A stretch of DNA of 64,000 nt from Paenibacillus sp. SC116 (GCF_024733555.1 NZ_JANIOF010000003.1:62001-126000), one strand, 5' to 3'; positions 53,181 to 62,085 are shown, counted from the first letter of the stretch. Translations and numbers: made by a program. The notes: generated from the sequence alone by a model not told the origin.

Positions 53181-54356
53181 ATGATACGGATTACTAGAAA
53201 CGACAGCCCATATACGTTGCTGCAGCAGCGCCTACAATATATTGCTCAACATCCGGAACGTTCTTTTACCTATTTTTTAGAAAACGTTCCTCAGTGGGAA
53301 GCAACGCTCCACCCTGTGCAGTTAGAGGATACCTATATTCGCGAATATGCACCATGCAACGGCTATGACTTTTTGATCGAAGCGTTGAAGGAACGGGATC
53401 GGGCCAAATATAAAGTAGATTTTCGGACAAACCATTTTTTAATCACCAATGGTGCTATGCATGCACTTTCCCTCCTATTTCGTTCGTTATATCGCCCTGG
53501 CGCAGTCGCGCTTGTGCAAGCCCCTGTACTTGGCAGCATTGTGGATATTTTAAAGGCTTCAGGATATAAGATCGTATTTTTCTACTCCGATCAGCAAGGT
53601 GAAATGGATATTGAGCAGTTATACAAACTGTATACACCAGACATGCAATTCGTATATGTAAATACTCCTCATAATCCAATGGGGGAAATTATATCACAGC
53701 ATGTAATGGCACAATTAGTTCGTTTTGTTCAAGAGAAGGGTATCTCTCTAGTTGCAGACATGCTGTATGATTCCTTCACATTCGATGGAAAAGTGACACA
53801 TTCACCGCTATTGATGACATCTGATTGGAGCCAAGTTTACACGGTGAATTCGATGTCAAAAAATTATGGTTCACCGGGATTGAGAATTGGATGGATCACG
53901 TCCAGTACAGGAAATATTGAAAAGCTGTCGGGTCTATGTGAGGCGGAATGCGTGTCGATTAGTGGAATTTCACAGTTTCGGGCGTATAAGTTTGTCCAGC
54001 AAGGTAACCGGGAATTGGTTGAAGCGGTACGTTCTCGTAAGGAGCTCATTGAAAACCAGCTTGGTCAAATGAAACAGCTTGAGTATAACCGTCCTTCAGG
54101 TGGGACACAGTTTTTGGTGAAATTTCCGGTAGAAGATATTGATCTTTTTGCAGATTTTATGCTGCTTGAATATGGTGTTGCCCTCACGACGACAAGTAAT
54201 TATGCCGGCTTGGATGGATCATATATTCGTATTCCACTCGTGTATCCGGTAGAAACAACCAAGCGTGCCCTGCAGCTGCTGGAAAAAGGACTTGTTGAAT
54301 ACCCTTTACGCCTTCTATGCACACAAAATGATGACTGCTGCAATCTTGTGCAATAG
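53181..54356 (+). CDS. PLP aminotransferase (class I/II)
   Basis: 391 residues, ATG 53181 four bases after the methyltransferase stop. Fold type I signs: NTPHNPMGE (substrate Asn region), VADMLYDSF (Asp and Tyr over PLP) and NSMSKNYGSPGLRIGW with the PLP lysine. The tail ends in a Cys-rich stretch (CTQNDDCCN). Next to a 2-ketoarginine-methyltransferase-like gene, the simplest role is transamination of Arg to 2-ketoarginine and of the methylated keto acid back to 3-methylarginine, as MrsB does. A capreomycidine-synthase-type cyclisation is a less likely alternative, as no VioC-type arginine hydroxylase is obvious. Confidence 0.75.
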   Translation: MIRITRNDSPYTLLQQRLQYIAQHPERSFTYFLENVPQWEATLHPVQLEDTYIREYAPCNGYDFLIEALKERDRAKYKVDFRTNHFLITNGAMHALSLLFRSLYRPGAVALVQAPVLGSIVDILKASGYKIVFFYSDQQGEMDIEQLYKLYTPDMQFVYVNTPHNPMGEIISQHVMAQLVRFVQEKGISLVADMLYDSFTFDGKVTHSPLLMTSDWSQVYTVNSMSKNYGSPGLRIGWITSSTGNIEKLSGLCEAECVSISGISQFRAYKFVQQGNRELVEAVRSRKELIENQLGQMKQLEYNRPSGGTQFLVKFPVEDIDLFADFMLLEYGVALTTTSNYAGLDGSYIRIPLVYPVETTKRALQLLEKGLVEYPLRLLCTQNDDCCNLVQ

Positions 54357-54371
54357 GAAGGAGAGGATAAC

Positions 54372-55835
54372 ATGAATCAGGAAAAGGAAAGTTCCTCTGG
54401 GATTTTGACAGGACGGATCAAAAAAACACCGAGTGTGTTGTTGGATGAAACCGTCTTGCGACCGCAGTTTGCCTATGAACTTGAGCACTTACTTCCCTTC
54501 TATTTACGTATCGAAAAAGTAATGGTGGTTGAATCGGTTAGACTTGGGCTGATGACCGAGAGCGCCGCCCAAGAGATATTGCATGTGCTTGAACAAATTA
54601 ATGAACATACGCTTACAGCTGAGTCGCAGGACAATATGTCGGATATCTGTTTTGCAATCGAACGTTACGTGGAGCTCCATGTCACGGAGCGCAGCGTGAC
54701 TTGGCATGCTGACCGAAGCCGTAATGATGTGCAAGCCACAGCACAGCTCATGTTTGCACGGGAGCAACTACTCAGTGTGTTGGCGGAATTAATGGCGATG
54801 TCAGATATTGTGCAAAAACAGGCAGAGCGAACGGCTACCTTACCGATGCCCGGCTACACTCACTATCAGCCGGCACAAATTATTACGGTTGGATTCTACT
54901 TGGCTGCAATTAATGAGCAGATTGGTCATACCATTGATCGCCTGCTGTCCTTATACGACAAAATGAATGCATGCCCACTGGGTGCGGGTGCGATGGCTGG
55001 ACTTGAGCTGGCTTGGAATCGGGAGCAACTTGCTGAAAGATTGGGTTTTGAACGGCCGTGCCGCCATGCGCTGGTTAGTGTTGCCTCAAAGGAATGGATG
55101 CTGCATATCGGATCAGAACTTTCAACGTTCTCGATCACGTTGAGTCGATTTATCACCGATTTCATTACTTGGGGCAGCAGTGAATACCGCTTCATAGATC
55201 TCCCTGACGAACTATCAGGAATTTCCTCAGCTATGCCGCAAAAGAAAAACTTTCCCGTGCTTGAACGAATTCGCGGAAAGACCGCGCACATGACTGCTTA
55301 TTATGTCGATTTTGCGATGGCACAGCGCAATACTCCTTTTACGAACCTGGTCGAAACGGCAAAAGAAGGGGGGAGTAACTTTATTCATCTTATAAGTAAT
55401 GCCAACATACTATTTCGTTTGTTTACAACCGTTATCGAACATCTTCATTTTCGAGAAAATCGGATGTACCAAATTTGCTCTCAAGAGTTTTTTGGAGGAT
55501 TTTCACTTGCCAATAAGCTGTCTTTACAAGGGCGCATTCCATATCGGCGAGCACAGGTAATCGCTGGGCGTTACATCGTTTGGATGATGGAGCATGGGCG
55601 TAAGCCATCTGATATAGATTTGAACCAATTGCAACAAATCTGTAGAGAACAAGGATATAAGGCTGGACTTTCCGAAGTGGAGTTGCGCAATGTTTTTGAT
55701 GTCGAGCACAGTCTGTACAGCAAGATTACTCTTGGCTCCACGCACCCTAAAGAAGTGACCTGCCTGCTTGCGCAGCAAAAAAAGGAACGGGAGATACAGC
55801 GCATTCAATGGAAACAAGCTATAGATATGATATGA
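54372..55835 (+). CDS. Argininosuccinate-lyase-like enzyme
   Basis: 487 residues, ATG 54372 after AAGGAGAGG. Fumarase/aspartase superfamily: HADRSRNDVQATAQ and TLPMPGYTHYQPAQ are argininosuccinate-lyase signatures, and SSAMPQKKNFPVLE is the flexible catalytic loop with its Ser. These enzymes split fumarate off an N-succinyl (aspartate-derived) adduct to leave a free amine. In friulimicin and pacidamycin clusters such a lyase is proposed to release 2,3-diaminobutyrate plus fumarate. The next two genes complete that set. It could instead pair with the ATP-grasp ligase to make an amide from aspartate. Confidence 0.8.
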   Translation: MNQEKESSSGILTGRIKKTPSVLLDETVLRPQFAYELEHLLPFYLRIEKVMVVESVRLGLMTESAAQEILHVLEQINEHTLTAESQDNMSDICFAIERYVELHVTERSVTWHADRSRNDVQATAQLMFAREQLLSVLAELMAMSDIVQKQAERTATLPMPGYTHYQPAQIITVGFYLAAINEQIGHTIDRLLSLYDKMNACPLGAGAMAGLELAWNREQLAERLGFERPCRHALVSVASKEWMLHIGSELSTFSITLSRFITDFITWGSSEYRFIDLPDELSGISSAMPQKKNFPVLERIRGKTAHMTAYYVDFAMAQRNTPFTNLVETAKEGGSNFIHLISNANILFRLFTTVIEHLHFRENRMYQICSQEFFGGFSLANKLSLQGRIPYRRAQVIAGRYIVWMMEHGRKPSDIDLNQLQQICREQGYKAGLSEVELRNVFDVEHSLYSKITLGSTHPKEVTCLLAQQKKEREIQRIQWKQAIDMI

Positions 55836-55862
55836 AAGGCATATCCCAAGGAGGTGACAGCC

Positions 55863-56810
55863 GTGTATCCACTACGAAAAGGGACGCGGTCTTACGGAAC
55901 AGGCACAGGGTTTTCGTTTGGTACGTTTGGTGAACTGCTGCAAGGGGTGGATACCGAGGAAAGGGATTTCTTGGTTACCCTACCTATTCGTCGTTTCTCC
56001 AATGCTAGATTTACCTATCATCCCGCTCTTTCGGACCTCTTGGTTTCGCCTGGAAACAAGCAAAAATCAAGAAAGTTGGCTGCTATAATCTTGAAACACT
56101 ACGGGTATGAGGAGAAAGGATTTTTAGAGCTGAACAGCAATATTCCGGTTGGAAAAGGACTTGCTAGTTCTTCTGCTGATCTAGTAGCTACAGCGCGTGC
56201 CTTGGACAAAAGTTTGGAACTTCATATGACAACAGAGGATATACAATTTTTTATTAGAGAGATTGAACCAACTGATGGTGTGATGTACGAAGGTGTGGTC
56301 TCGTTCTTTCATCGTATGGTACAGGTAGGTGAATTTTTAGGGAATCTACCTCAGCTCACAATCCTTGGCTTTGATGAGGGTGGCGAAATTGATACGGTCG
56401 AATTTAATAAGTTACCTAAGCCTTTTACGCAAGAAGAAAAAATAGAGTACGATCAACTCCGCTGTCAAATTTCCAAAGCAATTCTTCAAGATGATGTCCG
56501 GACTGTAGGGGAAATAGCCACACGTAGTGCGTTATTGAATCAGAAGCTTCGGTATAAAAAGCATCTAGACCCTATCCTGCATATTTGCAAAGAAGTCGAT
56601 GGATTAGGGGTAGTTGTAGCACACAGTGGCACATGTCTAGGGATCCTCCTATCACCTGAATGCGAGGAGTACGCTAAAAAACTCTACACAGCCTATACGG
56701 CTATGCAAAGCCTTGAGGGTGAAATAACCATTTATCACACGTGGAGCAATCGAATTGGAATTGATCAGAGCGGGCTTTTATATAGCGATCAAAAAGTTGC
56801 GACTCAGTAA
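55863..56810 (+). CDS. GHMP kinase, L-threonine kinase-like
   Basis: 315 residues from GTG 55863, 8 bases after AAGGAGG (55848-55854); an earlier GTG at 55854 overlaps that site. The GHMP motif reads PVGKGLASSSADLVATARAL near residue 100. The protein resembles PduX-type L-threonine kinases, which make O-phospho-L-threonine. No cobalamin gene is near, so a role in activating Thr for beta-replacement by the next enzyme fits: O-phosphothreonine, then loss of phosphate on PLP and addition of an amine. The kinase call is firm and the substrate is inferred. Confidence 0.75.
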   Translation: MYPLRKGTRSYGTGTGFSFGTFGELLQGVDTEERDFLVTLPIRRFSNARFTYHPALSDLLVSPGNKQKSRKLAAIILKHYGYEEKGFLELNSNIPVGKGLASSSADLVATARALDKSLELHMTTEDIQFFIREIEPTDGVMYEGVVSFFHRMVQVGEFLGNLPQLTILGFDEGGEIDTVEFNKLPKPFTQEEKIEYDQLRCQISKAILQDDVRTVGEIATRSALLNQKLRYKKHLDPILHICKEVDGLGVVVAHSGTCLGILLSPECEEYAKKLYTAYTAMQSLEGEITIYHTWSNRIGIDQSGLLYSDQKVATQ

Positions 56811-56844
56811 GAGGATAAGTAGAAAAGGGAAGGGGACGTGTGCC

Positions 56845-57882
56845 ATGTTACGAGCCAATATGATTGATGTCATTGGTGATACTCCGTTGGTAAAGCTTCT
56901 TGTAAATGAGCAAACCCAAGGTGAAGTATACGCCAAACTGGAACTATTAAATCCATTTGGTATGAAGGATCGTGTAGCCAAACAGTCTATATTAGCTGCC
57001 AAACGTTCCGGTGAGCTCCAAGACGGAGTGCCGATTATTGAAAGCTCATCCGGAACGATGGCATGCGGCGTTGCTCTTGTGGGTACTTACCTCGGTCATG
57101 ATGTACATATCGTTACCGACCCGCGAATTGATCCTATTACATTAGCTAAGTTGACATCGTTGGGATGTCATGTACATGTTGTCGACAAAATGGGTGAGCA
57201 AGGATGGCAGAGTGCTCGATTGCAAAGGTTATCCGAGCTGCTCGAGGAGTATCCGAATGCTTATTGGCCGCGCCAGTATGAGAACCCTGAAAATCCTGCT
57301 GCTTATGTACAACTTGCTCATGAATTGATATCCGATCTAGGACAAGTTGATATTCTAGTGGGTTCCGTAGGCAGCGGGGGCTCTTTGTGTGGGACAGCTC
57401 TGGAGTTAAAGAAGTATAATCCGAATCTCAAAGTGATTGCTGTCGACGCAGCAGGAAGTGTAATCTTTGGTCAACCTGACCGGCCTGGACGATTGCAAGG
57501 GGGACTCGGTAACTCTTTAATTGCCCCTAATGTCAATCATGCCATTGTCGATGAAGTGCACTGGCTGAATGATGAAGAAGCGTTTAGTGCTACGTTGAAC
57601 TTAGCGAAGCAGGAAAAGATATTTGCGGGTAATTCTTCTGGCTCTGTCTATGCTGTTGCACGCTGGGTCAGCACACAGGTTCAGCCTAGAACCAAGATTG
57701 CAGCCGTTTTTCCAGATCGTGGTGATCGATATGTGGATACAATTTATAACGTGGACTACCGCTTGGAAAAGAATATTTCAAATCTTGAAATGCCGGGTGG
57801 GCCGAATAAGGTTCCTTACGGAACCGTGGTCTCTTCTTGGTCATATGCCTGCCTGAAGGAGGCGTATATACATGCCCAATAA
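56845..57882 (+). CDS. PLP-dependent cysteine-synthase/SbnA-like beta-replacement enzyme
   Basis: 345 residues from ATG 56845; the frame extends back to 56755 inside the kinase gene without a site. Fold type II: the PLP lysine lies in NPFGMKDRVAKQ, phosphate binding in ESSSGTMACG and GSVGSGGSLCG. The region AVDAAGSVIFGQPDRPGRLQGG and the end FAGNSSGSVYAVAR, FPDRGDRYVDTIYN resemble SbnA, which joins O-phosphoserine and glutamate on the way to 2,3-diaminopropionate. No SbnB is present. With a Thr kinase and a fumarate-releasing lyase beside it, the expected reaction is O-phosphothreonine plus aspartate to N-succinyl-2,3-diaminobutyrate. Confidence 0.75.
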   Translation: MLRANMIDVIGDTPLVKLLVNEQTQGEVYAKLELLNPFGMKDRVAKQSILAAKRSGELQDGVPIIESSSGTMACGVALVGTYLGHDVHIVTDPRIDPITLAKLTSLGCHVHVVDKMGEQGWQSARLQRLSELLEEYPNAYWPRQYENPENPAAYVQLAHELISDLGQVDILVGSVGSGGSLCGTALELKKYNPNLKVIAVDAAGSVIFGQPDRPGRLQGGLGNSLIAPNVNHAIVDEVHWLNDEEAFSATLNLAKQEKIFAGNSSGSVYAVARWVSTQVQPRTKIAAVFPDRGDRYVDTIYNVDYRLEKNISNLEMPGGPNKVPYGTVVSSWSYACLKEAYIHAQ

Positions 57883-59125
57883 AATTCTATTTATTGAATC
57901 TAACACGACAGGAACTGGAATACTTGCACTAAAAAAAGTAGTGTCTTGGGGTCTGGAAGCATTATTCTTCACCAATAGTCCGGAGCGCTATCTTGATTTG
58001 AATACGACAGGCTGCCGAGTCATTGTCTGTGACACGAATCATCTATCTTGTTTACGGGAAACCATTGAACAGCAGGTGAAACCTGAGGAAATATGCGGCA
58101 TTGTTACGACAAGTGATTTCTATTTAGAGATTGTGGCAGAATTAACGTCTTTGTTTGATTTGCCAGGCAACCCAGTAGAAGCAATTCGAACAGCCCGTCA
58201 TAAAGGTTTGACGCGGCAGACTTTATCTGCATCGGGCATCCATCAGCCACGCTATGAGATGATTCGCTCACTTCAGGATGTTAAAGCAGCGGTGGACAAG
58301 ATCGGTTTGCCCTGTGTCGTAAAGCCTGCCGACGATTCTGCATCCAATAATGTTTTGTTGGTCCATACATGGGAGCAGGCGCAGCAGCATGCTAAGAAAA
58401 TCTTGAGTGTTGACTACAATATTCGTGGACAGCGTAAAGCGGATGTTGTCTTAATTGAGGAATATGTAGATGCCCCAGAGTTTAGTGTGGAGATGTTTAC
58501 TTGGCAAGGAAATACGACCTGCATTGGTATTACGCAAAAATCATTGATTGGCTTTCCGTACTTTGTAGAATCTCGGCATCTCTTTCCGGCCTTCTTACCC
58601 GCTGATGTGGCCGAACAAATAGAAGCGACAGTTCGCCATGCTCTAAAAGCAATCGGAATTCAAAACGGGGCTACACATACGGAGTTGAAATGGACTTCGG
58701 GAGGGGCGTCTATCATTGAAATCAATGCTCGCTTAGCGGGAGGAATGATTCCTGAGCTTATCCGACTGGCTACTGATATTGACATATTGGAGCAGCATAT
58801 TCTCTCAGCTGTTGGACGTCCCACAATCGGAGAAGTTCGGATAAATGGGGTAGCGGGGATCCAATTCCTTGTTTCTGAGCAGGAAGGAATATTAGAGGGA
58901 ATTGAGGGGATGGAGGCAGCAGCGAAGTTGCCTTTTGTAAAGCAGCTTACGATTACTGCTAAGCCTGGGGCAGAAGTGCAATCGCCCCAAAATGCCTATC
59001 ATCGATTAGGTCATGTCGTCGTTCATAGTCCTTCATTTGCCGAAACGGTTACATGTCTGCAACAAGCGATGGACCGTATGCACATTCATATCGTAAAGAA
59101 CGGCGTAGGAGGACGTTTAGTATGA
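57872..59125 (+). CDS. ATP-grasp ligase
   Basis: 417 residues, ATG 57872 overlapping the previous gene by 11 bases; AAGGAGG lies upstream. N-terminal pre-ATP domain (KILFIESNTTGTGILALKKV). ATP-grasp domain with GLPCVVKPADDSASNNV, VLIEEYVDAPEFSVE, and the metal-binding Glu and Asn in SIIEINARLAGGM. Such enzymes join a carboxylate to an amine through an acyl phosphate. Candidate roles are a dipeptide or amide bond in a precursor, or capping of the peptide. The substrate is unknown. Confidence 0.8.
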   Translation: MPNKILFIESNTTGTGILALKKVVSWGLEALFFTNSPERYLDLNTTGCRVIVCDTNHLSCLRETIEQQVKPEEICGIVTTSDFYLEIVAELTSLFDLPGNPVEAIRTARHKGLTRQTLSASGIHQPRYEMIRSLQDVKAAVDKIGLPCVVKPADDSASNNVLLVHTWEQAQQHAKKILSVDYNIRGQRKADVVLIEEYVDAPEFSVEMFTWQGNTTCIGITQKSLIGFPYFVESRHLFPAFLPADVAEQIEATVRHALKAIGIQNGATHTELKWTSGGASIIEINARLAGGMIPELIRLATDIDILEQHILSAVGRPTIGEVRINGVAGIQFLVSEQEGILEGIEGMEAAAKLPFVKQLTITAKPGAEVQSPQNAYHRLGHVVVHSPSFAETVTCLQQAMDRMHIHIVKNGVGGRLV

Positions 59126-60183
59126 TCGAATTGCGCAGCGACACGTTTACATTGCCAACCAAAGAAATGTTGGAAGCTATTACGGGGGCTGTATTAGGTG
59201 ATGACGTGTATGCGGAAGATCTGACGGTTAAGGAATTAGAGTTGCTTGCTGCCAATATGCTTGGCAAAGAGGCCGCTCTTCTTGTGCCGAGCGGTACGAT
59301 GGCAAATCTGATATCCCTGATGGTACATTGTCCACGGGGCTCTAAAGTGTTAGTGGGAGATGAAACAGATATTTATATCTACGAGGCTGGTGGAGCATCC
59401 GTGTGCGGTGGCATCATATATGAAGCGATCCCGACACAGGCAGACGGGCGGTTGCTGATTGAGGATCTAGCTAAGGGATTTCCAGAGGATCCGGGCGATC
59501 CTCAATTTGCCCTACCGTCGTTAATTTGCTTGGAAAATCCACATAATCGAATGGGAGGACGCGTATTACCGCTTTGCTATTTGAACGATGTACAGGCATT
59601 TGCCAAGTCTAAAGGAGTCCCTGTGCATATGGATGGTGCGCGTTTATTTAATGCTGCTGTTGCTCTTGGCATCTCCGTAAAGGAGATTGCAAAATATGCG
59701 GATTCTTTACAGTTTTGTTTATCTAAAGGATTGTCTGCACCGATCGGCTCTATGATCGTCGGAAGCAAGGCATTTATCGAGAAGGGGTATCGACTGCGTA
59801 AAATGTTAGGCGGAGGAATGCGCCAAGCAGGGGTAATTGCCGCGCCTGCTATACTATCCCTTACTCGTATGGTGGATCGCCTAGCCGATGATCATTCTAA
59901 TGCACGGCAATTGGCAGTCGGTTTATCTGCCATCGAGGGAATTCAGTGTGATGCTACGATTGTGGATACTAATATTGTATTTTTCAAAGTGATTGATAAG
60001 CGCTTTACTTGGCAGACATTTGTTGAATTAGCCAAGAGTGTTGGCGTTAATCTCGCTGAATTAGGCCATGGACGTATTCGTGCTGTCACTCATTCAGGAG
60101 TGAGTGAGGAAGATATCGAGACAGCGCTAACGAAAATTCGACATGTAATGGAAAATGGGTTGGTGACACAATCAAACTTGTAG
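59122..60183 (+). CDS. Low-specificity threonine aldolase (PLP)
   Basis: 353 residues from ATG 59122, overlapping the ligase stop as ATGA, after AGGAGG. It begins IELRSDTFTLPTKEMLEAI as in GLY1/LtaE aldolases. HMDGARLFNAAVALG holds the PLP Asp, and QFCLSKGLSAPIGSM holds the PLP lysine. It splits or forms beta-hydroxy amino acids from glycine and an aldehyde. In the cluster it could supply a beta-hydroxy or allo-Thr precursor, which would also set the stereochemistry of 2,3-diaminobutyrate. Last gene of the cluster. Confidence 0.85.
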   Translation: MIELRSDTFTLPTKEMLEAITGAVLGDDVYAEDLTVKELELLAANMLGKEAALLVPSGTMANLISLMVHCPRGSKVLVGDETDIYIYEAGGASVCGGIIYEAIPTQADGRLLIEDLAKGFPEDPGDPQFALPSLICLENPHNRMGGRVLPLCYLNDVQAFAKSKGVPVHMDGARLFNAAVALGISVKEIAKYADSLQFCLSKGLSAPIGSMIVGSKAFIEKGYRLRKMLGGGMRQAGVIAAPAILSLTRMVDRLADDHSNARQLAVGLSAIEGIQCDATIVDTNIVFFKVIDKRFTWQTFVELAKSVGVNLAELGHGRIRAVTHSGVSEEDIETALTKIRHVMENGLVTQSNL

Positions 60184-60228
60184 AAATAATATTATAATAG
60201 TTACATAATTTTGTCAGGATGCCGCTTC

Positions 60229-60279
60229 TTATTTATGATAATATCGCTTTATATATTTCATAGACGGGAAGCGGTTTAC
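60229..60279 (+). pseudogene. 3' remnant of a YvfS-like permease gene
   Basis: In the frame of the following kinase the codons read FLFMIISLYIFHRREAVY. The end of the permease at 29657-30400 reads IVFMALTVYIFNRREAV. At DNA level 24 of 29 bases agree between 60251-60279 and 30371-30399, in the same reading frame. The rest of the permease is missing. This is a scar of an ancestral order permease-kinase. Confidence 0.65.
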
Positions 60280-61458
60280 ATGAATCGAGAGAAATGGCGT
60301 CTATTTCCGAAGTCGGAGGGTACAACCCCTTATTTTTCACTTGCCAATATTATTATCCCAACTTATTTTCTCTTTCAAGAGCCACCCGCTATACGGTGGC
60401 TTGGTTTTGTTCTATTTATTTTATACATTGCTCTATTTCGACAAATGCACTTCTACACCAAATGGGCATCGCAGCTCCTATTCGCTCAAGTAGGAATACT
60501 GCTAGTTCTAGCAGCCGTGTTCCATCCTGTATATGTGTTTCTAGGATTTATGATAGCTCCCTCGCTTAGTAAACTTAAGCTGCCGCTGCTTATTTCTACT
60601 ACCGTTGCGTTCGTTATCGGTTTAGGGGTTAGTATAGCTCCTTATTGGGAACAAGGTGGTTTTCAATTATGGATTGGACTGTTTACACCGTTGTTTGGTG
60701 TTTGTGTTCTGCCATATATTATTCGAACGTCCAACCTTTATCAGCAGAAGTCTTCGAGACTGCGGGCTGATGCAGCGGGTCGAACGGCACAGCAGGAAGA
60801 GCGCCAGCGCATTGCTAGTGAATTGCATGATACATTGGGCCACACTTTGTCATTAATTGCCCTAAAAGGGGAAGTAGTAGAGAAGCTAATTACACGCAAT
60901 CCCGAAAGAGCATTACAAGAAGCGCGTGAAATTCGCGAAACGGCGCGCGGGGCATTGAAGCAAATGCGTGAACTGGTTACGGAAATGAAAGTTGCATACT
61001 TCGTTGACGAATTTTATCATGCGCTCTCTCTTTGCTCAGCAGCAGGAGTTTCATTAACCTTTTACTATCAATCCGTATCAAACGGAGGTAACACCCTTGA
61101 GTATATGGAAAAAGAAGCGATCGCTGATATCTCGTTACCGTTAACTCCTCTTCAGGAGACGATATTGGCAATGTGCTTCCGCGAAACGGTGACCAATGTG
61201 GTTCGCCATAGTCGAGCTTCAAACTGCCAGATTCACCTCCTAATAGAAGATGGGGAAGTGCGTGTAGTTGTAAAAGATGACGGCGTTGGAGCAGATTCGG
61301 AGAAACTTTATACGAGCAGCAATGGGATGGCAGGACTGCGGCAGCGGCTCCTTTTAATAGATGGCCAGATGTCGATGTCTTCATCTCCAGGTAAAGGAAC
61401 AGAAATAACGTTACATATTCCACGAGTCATTCGCAACGAGAAGGTAGGTGCAGGGTAA
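60280..61458 (+). CDS. DesK-like sensor histidine kinase (YvfT-like)
   Basis: 392 residues from ATG 60280; the frame extends upstream through the permease remnant, whose GGGAAG serves as a weak ribosome site. Several membrane segments lie within residues 18-150. The HisKA_3 dimerisation region reads RQRIASELHDTLGHTLSLI with the phospho-His, and a HATPase domain follows (ETVTNVVRHS, KDDGVGA, GMAGLRQRL). DesK/NarL-type kinases sense membrane state or cell-envelope stress. In B. subtilis the equivalents of this gene and of 61459 stand next to an ABC exporter. It may now regulate the NRPS cluster or the exporter. Confidence 0.85.
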   Translation: MNREKWRLFPKSEGTTPYFSLANIIIPTYFLFQEPPAIRWLGFVLFILYIALFRQMHFYTKWASQLLFAQVGILLVLAAVFHPVYVFLGFMIAPSLSKLKLPLLISTTVAFVIGLGVSIAPYWEQGGFQLWIGLFTPLFGVCVLPYIIRTSNLYQQKSSRLRADAAGRTAQQEERQRIASELHDTLGHTLSLIALKGEVVEKLITRNPERALQEAREIRETARGALKQMRELVTEMKVAYFVDEFYHALSLCSAAGVSLTFYYQSVSNGGNTLEYMEKEAIADISLPLTPLQETILAMCFRETVTNVVRHSRASNCQIHLLIEDGEVRVVVKDDGVGADSEKLYTSSNGMAGLRQRLLLIDGQMSMSSSPGKGTEITLHIPRVIRNEKVGAG

Positions 61459-62064
61459 GTGATTCGAATTATTTTGAGTGAAGATCAGAAATTATTGCGG
61501 GGAGCACTAGCGACGTTGCTCTCTTTAGAAGATGATATCGAAGTCGTTGGGCAAGCCGAAAATGGGGAAGAGGCACTATCTCTCATCGTGCAGCATCAGC
61601 CGGATATAGCAGTTATGGATATCGAAATGCCGTTAAAGACAGGTTTGGATGTCGCAGAAGCTATTCAGAAAATCGGCTCCACCTGCCGTGTCATTATTTT
61701 AACGACGTTTGCTCGTCCCGGATATTTTCAACGTGCTATGCAGGCAGGAGTGTACGGCTATTTGCTCAAAGACACAGGAAGTGATGAGCTATCTGATGCA
61801 ATCCGTAAAGTATATCAGGGGAAACGTGTTATTAACTCTGAATTGTCTTTGGCTGTATGGGAAAATCCATGCCCCTTATCTCCTCGCGAGAAAGATGTTA
61901 TGAAATTGGGTGCTCAAGGTTTGACCCTTCAGGAGATTGGAGCGCAGCTGTTCCTTTCGTACGGAACGGTCCGCAACTATATGTCCGAAGCGACGGGGAA
62001 GTTGGGGGCAAACACGAGGATCGAAGCGATTGAAATCGCGCGCAGTAAGGGATGGTTGGACTAA
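61459..62064 (+). CDS. NarL/DesR-family response regulator (YvfU-like)
   Basis: 201 residues, GTG 61459 directly after the kinase stop. Receiver domain with phospho-acceptor D54 (AVMDIEMPLKTG), then a LuxR-type helix-turn-helix (LSPREKDVMKLGAQGLTLQEIGAQL). It works with the kinase before it. Possible targets are the palindrome at 28469 and the inverted repeat at 30714. A terminator follows. Confidence 0.88.
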   Translation: MIRIILSEDQKLLRGALATLLSLEDDIEVVGQAENGEEALSLIVQHQPDIAVMDIEMPLKTGLDVAEAIQKIGSTCRVIILTTFARPGYFQRAMQAGVYGYLLKDTGSDELSDAIRKVYQGKRVINSELSLAVWENPCPLSPREKDVMKLGAQGLTLQEIGAQLFLSYGTVRNYMSEATGKLGANTRIEAIEIARSKGWLD

Positions 62065-62085
62065 AAGAATACAGCTTGATAAGAG

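Larger units (their letters stand above)
31072..60183 (+). other. NRPS biosynthetic gene cluster, six modules
   Basis: Thirteen co-directional genes, mostly with gaps under 60 bases or short overlaps: three synthetases, an MFS exporter, a 2-oxoglutarate enzyme, a methyltransferase, an aminotransferase, a lyase, a kinase, a PLP synthase, an ATP-grasp ligase and a threonine aldolase. The domain chain runs A-T-C-A-T / C-A-T-C-A-T / C-A-T-C-A-T-TE, so a collinear hexapeptide X1-X2-X3-X4-Thr-Ser is predicted. There are no epimerase domains. The set of precursor genes implies several non-standard residues. No MbtH or phosphopantetheinyl transferase gene is present, so the latter must be supplied from elsewhere. 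Confidence 0.85.

Noticed and set aside
31072-60183. The cluster as a siderophore pathway because of its SbnA-like gene and nearby iron genes
   Set aside because: No Fur box was found before the NRPS operon, no SbnB, IucA-type synthetase, catechol or hydroxamate genes are present, and the Thr-kinase and lyase neighbours fit 2,3-diaminobutyrate better.
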